Assembly: GCA_947561715.1 (NCBI GenBank)
Contig: OX387201.1
Coordinates: 7,024,001-7,088,000 of the forward strand
Direction: 5' to 3'
DNA: 64,000 nucleotides
Source of the DNA: Ascidia mentula
Taxonomy: Eukaryota; Chordata; Ascidiacea; Phlebobranchia; Ascidiidae
Below the pieces are notes generated by a model. That model ran no database searches, was not told the DNA's origin, and was given only the letters and a program-made list of their open reading frames with translations. Positions 21,934 through 32,909 of this stretch are shown piece by piece. Positions within the stretch are counted from its first letter, which is position 1. The number at the start of each line of letters is the position of its first letter. A program made the position numbers and the translations under genes.

Positions 21934-24900
21934 TTTTATATATTCACACGGTGTGTTAACACATACAAACTGACCTACCCTCACAATATACCAAAACCTA
22001 TTTACCCTTAGCTGCAAATTGGTAATGCATGTACGTTCAATACAGCTTATGTCACTTTCTATCGATCCATCTCTTGAAACCTATATTTCTACTAACTATT
22101 TATACCTAAGTTGTCCAAAAAGGACGAACGCCGACGAACAGATTTCACATAGAAACGATCCCTCGAAAATAAATAACCGGTTGCGCGAAAGCCACATGAA
22201 AACGATTTCGGACACCAACGTAACTACATCGCTAAAGGCGTTGAAGGAAATCAAAATAAACTGTTCTGCTCGAGATTGCCCAGTACGGAATAAATGGCAT
22301 ACTGTAGCCGCGTTTGTAGTGCAGCTGCACACACAGTCTTTCATGGATGACGAAAAGCAGTGCGCCCCAAAACAACCTGATCGAAAAAAAAATTTAATGC
22401 TTTTACTGAAGTCCACTGTCTGTCTGCTAGAAAGATGCTGCTGACATCCACGCTTAAACATACCTGAAATTCCTTATCTAATGTACTGATAAATAGCACC
22501 ACCGCCGGCTAATTGCTGCCGTTGCCGCGTCTATCTCGAGTGCAAAACTTGTCTTATCTGTCCGTTGGTTAAGTAGCGAAGCCTGTCACTGCCACAGTGC
22601 AGTAATTAAACGACGAGGCGTGGAAAGAGTACATCGGTATGAGTTCACGGCAAACGAACCACCGATCACACGCCGCTGTGAGGTCGAGAGCAGGGTAACG
22701 ATGTTGCATCTTAACTGTGTTGTGTTTGGGGTTAACAAATGTGCCGGTCTCGACATTCGCGTCGATGACCCCGGTCGGCGAAGTTTGTGTTTGTAGGAGA
22801 TTTTGCTCAAGGATTTAACGAGGATTGAATTCTCGTTGTGGGGCCGCCAGTGTACGGATGGCTGAATCTGCAAAACGCGACCCATGTCCATATATGGGCA
22901 GTCCAACACCTCGTCAGTCAAAGACGGGCTCTGACATAGTTCAAACAACTAAACTTACTTTGCAAAAAAAATGCAGCAACTTTTTTGCTTGCAATGCTTT
23001 GTGTTTGTGGTTTACATTTGCAGCAGGCATTGCCCACAAGCCACTAGAGTCACACAGTTTAAGAAAATCATGTACTGTATGTTGTATTGCTTGGGATTGG
23101 AGGGTGCTGGTTTACAATGACTTTTTGTCCTAGTAATTTGAACTTTTATCCCTTTGGAGACTTGCAGAGTGCAACTACTTATGTCATGATGTCATTATAG
23201 TATATAGTGCATTAAACTATCTTTAATAAGGTTTGTTTTGCTAGTGCTTGATACATATCTAATGAGCGTTCAATCACACAATAATCGGTAGTGTTGCAAT
23301 GCAATGATATACACGTTTAAATACAAATTCATTTAAAGTGATCATTCTGTTAACTCATGTGAAAAAGGGCAGGTTTTTAATTTAAGTTTGCAGTTAATAG
23401 CTTGAAATACGAAAGCACATTTGTATACAAGTATGGTTTTGAAATCCACTGAAACTTTTTTTTTGAGTCGCAAGGCTAACATCTTTGTTTGAAAAATACA
23501 TTTTCTTTTTATTACAACAACATACTTCTACCTTAAACTTTTACAACACCTAAACACAAAGTTACATAACTTTTGTTCGTCTTTCAATCATAGGAGACTT
23601 TAAACACTCATGTATTGCCAATACAGGAAACAATAATGACATCCTCAAAAATCTAACCTGCAACCATGTACTAACATCCTAAACAATAAAACCTTGTTTG
23701 CTTAAACTTGTTAATAAATGTTGTCGACACTTACTACATTTAATGATTATGTCAACGGTTAGCATAATCATGTATCACATTTATTGGTTTACCTGCATGT
23801 AAAAGCATGCTTACCTTCATGTTCAGGAGAGGCAAGACAAGCTGGACGTTTGAAAGGCATGCACAATGATTCCTCTGTTTACAAACCTCAATATTTGTCA
23901 AAACTATCAAATCCTTAACTTGTTTTTTTGAGAATAATCACAACAGTTGTGCTGTGGATGGTCTATTTGCTCAGCCGTCAATCAACCAAAACATCCTACC
24001 AACCACAACCGCCATTTAAATTTCCCAGTTCAAACTCTAAATTCCCAAATACAATTGATTATATATTATTGATACTATTTCGTATTATTTTTTTTTTATT
24101 TTGTGGGTAAAAGAAATTAAACTATTTGATTTTCTCTCCATCGAATTAAAAAACAAACATGTTCAATGTAATTTTGTTGGAGTATTTTTTTATTGCAGTG
24201 CACGAATTTATAAGGCTGTCAAAATAAATATGAAAACAACCGAATTAACAAATGTATTTATAGCATATTTATTAAGTTAGATTGTCTTGAAGTTGTGGGT
24301 TGTGTTGGAAGAATATACTTTACGTTGTTTGCTCATTGCAATATTTTAAATAAAGGTTTTTGCGTCTATGATTGTAACGAATTATGAAATCGCGAACAAA
24401 TTGGTTAATATTTATAACTGACCCGAAATAGGTGAACTATTTGGGCTCGGAAAACTTGACTTTGGGCGCCTTCAAGAAATCACACGATGAAAGCATGGAC
24501 TATGTTATCTGTTTGATGTACTATGTCTGATAACAGGTTGTAACGCGTTTATTCAATACGACATAGAAGGTGTTATAGCATATCTTAATCAAGTGCCCAA
24601 AATATGTGCTTCTATTTCAACAAACTGATGTGGTGGAGGGGGACGCCGTCGCCGAAATAGTTGCTCTTTAGCACCACCTACCTTTTTAACTATTTCAATA
24701 ATTTGCACGGTTTAACTACAACATGTTTGCATACAAAAGATGCTGTGCCTCTTATCATTTACTGCTGCTTTCGTCGAATTGCTTGGGTGTTATATACCCG
24801 CTTTTTTTATTAAAAAATAGATTGGTGTAGGAAACCTTAACCACTATAAACTACAGATTTCAACAAAAACAGAGTTCACCATTTTCTTACCTATACTTTA

Positions 24901-26620
24901 CATGGTTTCTGATATACCTATTAGCTATACCCGCATATAATCCAACGACATACAAACCATCTCTCACTAGAAATGAACAATGTTATCAACAAACTACAGC
25001 CTACAAAGTATTTTTGTAATTACATGGCTACAGTTGCAACGTCAAATCTGTGTGCTTTTGCAGAAAGCCTAAAACAGTTCCAGACATGTTAATTGTGAAG
25101 AATCTTTCCGGTTGCATTCGCGAACCTCAACAACTCCTAACAAAAATGGAAATATTTTTTTAGAATAAGATATCAGAATATCTTGTTCTTCTTGCGGACA
25201 AAAGAGCCTGATTGGGATTTGGGACAGTAGAAATAATAACAGTTCATTTCAAGCTCTTCACTGCATCAAAGCACTGGGTTTTTGTGGTAATAATATGGAT
25301 CAACACGAAGACGCAGAAAATTTTGAGAATTTTTTTGTTGACCACACCGTGATTTGAACCCAGGATATTCTGGTTACGAGGGCCACTGAGGCCAGCTAAC
25401 CAGCGTCAATCGTTTCTGTTTTCGGTAATGTAGTGTCTTGACGGGGCATATTTAGCGCACGCGGGACGTATCGTGTTAGCACAGGTTACACTGCTTGATT
25501 AGGTGTATAAACAGAGATGCGAAAATTGAAATTTTAATTCAAATTTCCAGTGGCTTCTTCGAAATTGAGTAGTCGGGAGTCAGGACCTAGAGGGAGTTTT
25601 TGAACGACTTTGCGTCATAACCTGTTGACGTACACAGCACTTGTGGGGTTGACTCAATGACTTTGCCTGAACGTGTGCAAAACATTTGATTAAGCGAACG
25701 GAATAGTTTTTGTTTGCCGAGCAATTTCGATGACAAATCGTCGCCTGAATCTGTGAAAGTTTTAATAATGTGCAACCATGTCTGATTATCATTTACAATT
25801 TGTTTTTGACGGAAACACAAAAAAAAGTTTGTTTTTTCTCAACTGAGAAGAGTGATTAAAATCATTAAGTTTGACCTTGTCCTCGCAATGGTTCAAGGTC
25901 AGTTGAATCATCGGTACTTTTCGGTAGAGGAGCGGGAACTGGTTGGAAAAATCGACCACCGATATCAAATACACTGCGGTTCGGCAGAAGTCCATTCTCC
26001 CACTTTGTTGCCCCCGGCATCATTGCACAAGAGTGTGAAACGCCAACGAGCAACATGTGATGACAACTTGATACAGTGCTTCCTATCCTTTCAACTTGCA
26101 AAAATGACCTCTACGGCCCGGTAATTTTCATAAATCTAATCTAAGATGTATATAATGAACAGAAAGTATTGAGGATATTTATGACGGTAAAAGTAGGCAT
26201 TTTGTATTAGGTGAATCCCATTTAATGTGAAACATGTACATTTTGTGGGACCGCTGATAAAATTAATGCGCACCGAGGTTGAGTAACATTGGTTCACTGT
26301 GTTTGTGTTCGATAAAGCTCGCACTTCCGTGACCCCGAGACCAGCAAACAAATGACCACCAGGTTAGCAAACAAGTGATCACCATTTTCTCCTCAGGCGT
26401 TTGCGAAAAACATTTTGTTTTCCAGTGGAATCAAACAGCTCCATTCCTGCCATACAAGTATACCCATGTGCTGTCAAAGAAAAACAACTCTATGCTCGGG
26501 GGTTTCTGTAAGTTGCCGAACGCAAATGCGATGAAATCATGTTTTTACTCAGTTGCCGGCGCGTGACCGCCAAAACATGACGTAAGAAAAAACTCCTACT
26601 TGAAAAGTTTACGGGCATTA
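21934..26620. other. 4.7-kb spacer between divergent GRIP and WAP-sushi genes
   Basis: AT-rich sequence upstream of the GRIP N-terminal exon and of the plus-strand secreted-protein gene, so it probably contains both promoters. An acceptor-like TTGCAG just above the GRIP start codon could mark a 5' untranslated intron. The longest ORFs (22019-22444 plus, 22096-22461 minus) overlap antiparallel, show no recognisable domain and are treated as chance. A tRNA-like fragment sits at 25.34-25.41 kb. I see no other gene. Confidence 0.6.
25336..25411 (-). repeat. tRNA-like (SINE-type) fragment 2
   Basis: Read on the minus strand it carries an A-box-like TAGCTGG...CAGTGG and a B-box-like GGTTCAAATCA about 35 nt later, ending in GGTGTGGTCAACAAAAAAATT. 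The would-be anticodon stem is mispaired, so this looks like a tRNA-derived repeat rather than a working tRNA. It shares the B-box and trailer with the copy at 17.4 kb. Confidence 0.45.
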
Positions 26621-26627
26621 TTGTGTG

Positions 26628-26635
26628 TATATAAG
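26628..26635 (+). promoter_or_regulatory. TATA box of the WAP-sushi gene
   Basis: TATATAAG stands 80 bp before the start codon of the secreted WAP-sushi gene, giving a predicted start of transcription near 26660 and a 5' leader of about 55 nt. Spacing and orientation fit a core promoter of a highly expressed secreted protein. Confidence 0.65.
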
Positions 26636-26714
26636 CCGGTCGCAACGACAAAGCAAATCAAATCTATTCTCACAATCCTCCGAAAATCAAGAGAGTTTTT
26701 CAGCATCTACGAAG

Positions 26715-28408
26715 ATGAAGCTATTTCTGTTGACATTTCTTGGTCTCGCAGCGGCGGTGTTGTCGCAACAACGTGAGTATAAATGATACGTTGGGCATTA
26801 AAGCCGCGACTTCTGCATTGCCTGTTATGTGATTTTCTGTTATAGTTACTGACTCGCGTTGTCCGGTGCCGAACGGGATTGGAACATGTGGCTCATGTGG
26901 ACTCTGCTCCGAAGGTGAAATTTGCTGCCCGAACGGATGTGGATCGAGCTGTGTTCCGATTCCCACTGGCCCTAAAGGTAAGGAAAGATTCCACCACTAT
27001 AACTCGTAGTGGAGGAAAACGAAGTCAGCAGACCTTTTCTTTATAATAACTTTTTTTTTAAATCTGAACCAACGAACGACGAAATTTTTCGGAAAACGCA
27101 ATTTCTGGTAAACGGAACGAAAAAGTAAGATTTGATTGCAGATCCCTGCCCTGCCGACCGACCTTTTGTGTACTGTTTCGTTCCCCCCTGTTTGGCCGCC
27201 CACTGTCCGAACTACCCCGAAGCCACGTGCACAGCGGACCACTGCGGCGGTTGCCATGCCAACTTCACGTACAAGGGTGAATCATTGACGGCGGATCAAT
27301 GCAACATTGGTAAGTCCACAAACAAAGTTTTGCATTTGTATCGATAAGTTCACCAATCGATATTGGTTGACTGATCTGTACAGTTGAGCTGAAATGCAGG
27401 TAAATGTGAGGCATTGCATTTAGTCCTGAAATTCAGTGAGTATTTGTCGCTGTATTAATGAGGCTTTCTTATTTGCAAATAAATCTTTCTGTCCACGTTG
27501 AATTGGCAAATCTGTCCTATCCTTGCAGCGCCACGGTGTCCACCATTGGTCGATCCTGCCGCCTTAGTTTCTTATCAGTACGACTGCACCAAGAAACAGG
27601 ATGTTGGATCAGTTTGCACCCTATCCTGCCCCAAAGGTCAAGTCCTCACTGGAGTGGGTCTGAAGCGCGTTGTGTGTCAAGCTGACCAAACCTGGAGCAT
27701 CGACGTTTCTGGAGCTCAATGTTCTGGTGAGCATGTCGTGGGCACAAAAAGTCGTTACTGTGTAGTTATAATGTGCGCATTAGTCTTGTGACGTAATTCT
27801 GAATCTTCTGAAGTAAAGACGGTTTTTACGTCAATGTATATAACTGATATTTAAATTTTCCCCATATAAACTCCGAAAAAGCAATCGCCGCATCCCATTT
27901 TACAAACAAGGATAACTTGAATCAACATTCAAGCCTAAACGCTTTTTTTGCAGCACCGGTGTCGGTGTGTCCCCCAGACAAGCCGCTGTTTTATTGTTTC
28001 GTGCCACCCTGTCTCGGGGCCAAATGCCCTGGTTTTCCTGAAGCCAAATGCTATTCGGACCAGTGCGGAGGATGCAACTTCGACTTCTACCTGGGTGACA
28101 CGAAGCTGACTCGCGAACAATGCATTGTAGAAAGTAAGTCAACGTAAAATTCAACTCACATCCGTGAGAAAATATTAAATTAAAAATATTAGTTTTTGTA
28201 TTGTTTCAACTTGTGAAAAGTATTATGTATCCGGGTTATAGTATAAATAACTACGGGCATTTTACTCTCAGCTCGCCCGCCTTATTGCCGTTTTGCGTGC
28301 AAGATCTCTCGATGCCCCAGAATGACGAATGCCATTTGTAAGGCAGACTGCAACTGTAGGGCCAAGTTCTATCATCCGACTACCCTCGCCCCGGTCAGAT
28401 GTTACTGA
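26715..28408 (+). CDS. Secreted WAP / Cys-module / sushi / Cys-module mosaic protein
   Basis: Six exons: 26715-26772, 26846-26977, 27142-27309, 27529-27726, 27954-28133, 28272-28408; 290 residues. Exon 1 is a signal peptide (MKLFLLTFLGLAAAVLSQ). Exon 2 is a WAP four-disulfide core (residues about 24-57; C, C, C, C, CC, C, C). Exon 4 is a sushi/CCP-like domain (four Cys, TLSCPKGQVLTG, TWS). Exons 3 and 5 are two copies of a roughly 55-residue module with YCFVPPCL, a CP...PEA-x-C stretch, CGGC and a final QC. Exon 6 is a shorter related Cys tail ending VRCY. All five introns are phase 1, so each exon is a symmetric shuffled module. WAP domains commonly inhibit serine proteases or act as antimicrobials; sushi domains bind proteins. 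The role here is not known. The CGGC module is not one I can name. Confidence 0.9.
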
Positions 28409-28479
28409 ACATGGGTTACGTCATTGTAACTTTGACAACTGTTTTATCGTCATATCTTCGCTCTGCCATTATACGTTGG

Positions 28480-28485
28480 AATAAA
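28480..28485 (+). terminator. Poly(A) signal of the WAP-sushi gene
   Basis: AATAAA 71 nt after the TGA of the secreted mosaic gene, the first such hexamer downstream. Confidence 0.7.
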
Positions 28486-31400
28486 CTATTATAAGCCAAA
28501 CTTGTGGATTTGTACAGTATATAGCCATTGATCTTTTCACTCTTGTTGCTTGGTACTGCACAGTCTTGACACGCAATATGAATTTAAGTAAATGTGAATG
28601 CGTTCGAAAATAAATTCAGTATCAAACGAAAAACATTGGATCCCAATTGAGACATTGCGTAATTAAATAATAAAAAACACAAAATCTTCTATCGAACCGT
28701 AATTCGAACTCATGTTATCCCGGGCTCGGATCGCATAACGTTTTCCACTTGATGTAGGTCGAGTGCCTTTACAAATGTTGCCAAACCAAAACCATCCACT
28801 TCGGTAAGGTAGTATTGCCCCACCACGCGGAGCGCTGTTATCACATAAATTGTCGCTAGGGTATGATAAAGCAACATACAAAGCCCCACAATCCCCTTTT
28901 TCCCACGCAAATCTCGCGTTTCTAATTATGGAAACCGTCTATCCCTTCGGTAATTGGATGTAAGATGAGAGGGCGTCTCGCCGGCACTTGCGAAGCGCGA
29001 GGCCGACAGCATCCAAGCCATTGATGTGTTTGGGTTGTCCTGGGTCCGGCGCGTATTTTGCTGTTATTTAACCCGGGTAAAGCCACAAAAGGGGTTGCAG
29101 TTTAAATGTTGTTGTTTTAAGTCAGTTCTTTGCATTTTTGTTTGGGTTTGCGTTCAATGTGTTTGGCCTATTATGAAAAATATAACACATTGAAACATTT
29201 GAATCTACATGCCGTTTCATTGTCAATCATCCCTTTTCAGTAAATCACTCACAAACATAAATATGCCATTAAGCAGTGTGATGAATACACGTAAAACGTA
29301 AACCAAACAATACGGTTAGAAAAAAAAACAGCAATATGTTTGAGCCAGAGTTGTTTTATAACACTTTTGCTCATTAATAGTGAACGATCTTAACAAGGAA
29401 AAAACAACCAGTGAGTCGTCGTAGGATTGAACGAACGGGTGAACGCAAAAAGCTATGTCCTTTCACCTTTTAGTGATAAAAGTCCAAAGCGGTGGGCATG
29501 CACCGGGCGTCTGACCCAAGTGGACATTAATTACCGTAGTCAAGGGATTACAGAGCGGCGCAGCCGTATCCCTGGGGCAAAGTGATGCGCTGCGGTATAT
29601 GAAGCTGCGCACACGCACCGACAAACGCATATTTCCCGACCAACCACAACGACCGGTTTTCTGCGTGTTTGAGGTCACGTATGCCCGATCACCATGCCGA
29701 ATTATGTCAATATATTTATTCAAATATGCCTGTCACTACACAATTTTGCAAAGATCCGTGAGGTAGTTCCGGATAGGGGAGTGATTTGAGGCCGTTTCTG
29801 GGGCAGACACGTCTAATCTGATGCGGGAATTTGTCATAAGCTGCAATTAATTCAATTCAACAATTGGAGATTTGACATCGTCTGTTACATAAACAGGCGG
29901 CAAACGTTAATAAGCTCGACACTTGACGTGCAAATGTTTGGAATCGACAGCCGGAGTGACAGATGAAGCTGCCTTGGAATTTTACATTCGACAGGAGTGG
30001 CATGTTTGTGCTGTTTTGGAACGTCCATCCCGGATTGTCACAAAATTAATCGTGACGTTATCAGCCTTGAAATGAAGCGAGCGTTGCTTTCTTTGGCGTT
30101 ATAAGCAGCGGAACATCAATCAAGGAAACGCACCACGGAAGATGCAAACAACAGCTATTTTCATATTATAAAAACTTGACAGCATTTTGATTGGCGGCGT
30201 CACCTTTCGAACTGTACGCAGGGGCGCTACATCTGACAGCTCAGGGGCACCGCAAATGCGGTTGCACAAGAAGATACGATAAACCGGGCGTTAAACAAAA
30301 CGCGCGGTCGCGGTGGTCATGGGCCCGAATTTCCCACCACCGCGCGTGCCGGTATCGCGCGCTCATCAATTATGCAACTGAGCGAGCGCCCCGAGAATCG
30401 ATTGTGAGAATCGCTTGATTTCACGCAAACTTGACAATTATCATTCAGGCCTTTAAAAAGCAACACCTGTCGTTGTGTTTGTGTGTATATACTGTTCAGC
30501 AAGGATTGTACTGCTAAAATATGTTGTTGTGTGGGCAGTTGCATGTGCTGTGTATCGTTGACGGGAATTACAATTCGTGTTTCTTTGGTGGTATTCTTTA
30601 CTACTAAGGAATGAACATGAGTACGAAATTCATGCTATTCGAGGCCAATGAACCGTTGGTAACATACGGACACATGGTAGCATGTTAATAGGCATTCGAC
30701 TTCGTGTGAATCAGTAACGCTTGTATACCACGTAGGTTTGGAATTAATACTCGACAAGCGCGCCTTAAAAGTCCTGCCCCAATTGAATATCCGCATACAT
30801 AACAGGTCCTCACAACCGCCACCGGCTCTGCGCAGTCAAATATTGCACGCATGGGGGAAAGTGCTTGGTGGGTGATCGTAACCAACCAGTCAAATATACT
30901 TCAAGTGAAGCGAACGGGCGAAAGACGAATAGGCAAAGACGGTAAAACTGAACGGAACGAACATCGATAGAAGCGAAAGAATGCGTGTTGAAGAATCATG
31001 CGACGCGAAAGCGACACCTGCGGACGAACGGGCGAGAAAATAAGCGCGAAAACAACAACATGCAATAATTAGGCTGCGATAAAAAAAACAGTGTCAAGAA
31101 CATGCAACGAACGTATAAGCGAATCGAAAGCGGTGAAATATGGAACTGGTGAGTATTGTTCAAAGACAAGATACGGGTTGAACCAAGCATTTTGCAATGT
31201 CGCTGTGCATTAGGAATTCGGGCTGAAATCAGTGGGGAAACGCGTTAAGGCAGTCACGATATTGTCGATAGCGCAACAATCGGCCAAAAGTATTCCTCCA
31301 TTTCCCATTTAACAACTCGCCACACTTATAATGTTCTTTGGCGAATTTTTACGTATTTTTTGCGGGCTTTAAAACGCGGGGGGCGTTCGTCAGAATTCGG

Positions 31401-32909
31401 TGCCACAAGCGAAACTCGCAAATCAGAGCATGCGCGATGAGCCTTCGAACTGCGGGACGAATAAAGGCACAGTGAGCCACACACGTAACACGGCTTGCTG
31501 AAAAAACAAATACTGCTGGCGTGAAACACATTACAACAGAAATAGGTCACTGGTCGGTGGGGTTGCGGCAGCTCAGGCGAAAAAGGAACAAGCAAATGAG
31601 CACATTCTCCGGTGGAGATTAGGCGGCGATCAATACGCCCAAGTGGACCCTACTTTCCGCGTCCATTTGGTCGGGCGATTGGTCATTCCAAAAACGCTAA
31701 TTTGACACAGCCTTGGGGAGGAAGGTCGACAAGTTTCGTGAGGTCCAGTGCCACCCCCGACACGCAGTTAGTTAATTCAGTTTAACGAAGGACGCTGAGC
31801 GCAATTTTAATTCACGGGGCGCAAGTGACGGGCAATAAAGGGCGCGGGCCGACGTTGTCGCGCCACAAAAATCGATCTACGGCCTCGCGTCGACGAAAAA
31901 GCGAAGCTAAAAATTTTCGCCTGGGTGGCAATATGGCGACGGGTTCCTGTTCTAACGCCTTGAGACGGCCATATTTGTCCAAATTAACTGAAATGAATCA
32001 TTTTCCCGTCGCAAAATTACACCGCCCTTGTTATATTCACTTTGATTGGCGGAGATTAGACGGGTGAAATTGAATTCCCTAAAAAACAAATTCCTCGGAC
32101 GCGGTTTGATAAAAAAGTGGTAATTCTTAAGACGGCGCTGGTGTTTGCGAGGGACAAGGAAGCCAGGAGCGGGAACAAAAGAACAAAAAAGGCGGCGCGA
32201 GCAACGATCTAAATCTTTGGTTGTTAAAAATGTTTTAAAATGAAACGCAAAGCGAATAAGCAGTAGTGGCGAACAGTTAACACATGTGTACGAAAATTTA
32301 AAGGGACACGCCGATATTCTTTTCATGGCAATAAAGATTTTAACTACTATAATATATGCTGAATAGCAAAGGCTTGTATACCCCAAGCGGCAAGTTTAGT
32401 CGGCGCTCAGTGGCTAAAACCTTTATACAACTACTACCTAAAACGTAACGATTGCGGCGTGGCAGTGAAGGCATTCAAGCGGAACTGTTATCGGAAATAG
32501 AACAACGTGGAAGAACTTTAAGCAGGTGAAAAAACAACCGCGCCGCTTAGCGGGTCCAACGCTGGACAGAACAAAATGGCTTACAGGAGGTAGACTCCAT
32601 TACGCAGCTTGTTGCCTATCGCGTCGGTACGTGCATTGTGCGTTAGCGGAAGGCGGTTAAAAGCGGTGTTGTGTACAAAGTGAAGGGAGGTAGAATGTTA
32701 TACCGGCGGGCGTGTTTAGCGCCAGGCAAGATTGCCCGACGCCTCATGAAACTAAAACAATTCTACTATTTGAAGCAGAAAAAAGACCGAACGCCGAACG
32801 CCGAATCATGCCAGTGGCCAGTGACTCGAGACAATGTGTTCCTATTACTGGTCACCGACAAATTTGCTAATTGGAAGCTAAATCAGCGGTAATCGCCCGT
32901 TTTTTTTAT
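28486..32909. other. 4.4-kb spacer between convergent genes
   Basis: The stretch lies between the 3' ends of the WAP-sushi gene and the HMGA-like gene. A tRNA-like fragment lies near 28.69-28.77 kb. The part from 30.9 to 32.7 kb is less AT-rich and has many CGAA/GCGA words but no ORF with recognisable sequence. The HMGA-like 3' UTR must start at its right edge; no obvious AATAAA was found on the minus strand within 1 kb. Confidence 0.5.
28690..28770 (-). repeat. tRNA-like (SINE-type) fragment 3
   Basis: On the minus strand it holds GAGTTCGAATTAC, a B-box-like word, preceded by GGGATAAC, which resembles the corresponding part of the fragment at 17.4 kb. The A-box side is not convincing. It is the weakest of the three related fragments. 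Confidence 0.3.

Noticed and set aside
22019..22461. Overlapping plus (141 codons) and minus (121 codons) ORFs upstream of GRIP
   Set aside because: They are antiparallel over the same bases, show no domain, and neither has supporting splice or promoter context.
25336..25411. Functional tRNA gene
   Set aside because: A- and B-box-like words exist but the anticodon stem is mispaired and no complete cloverleaf can be drawn.
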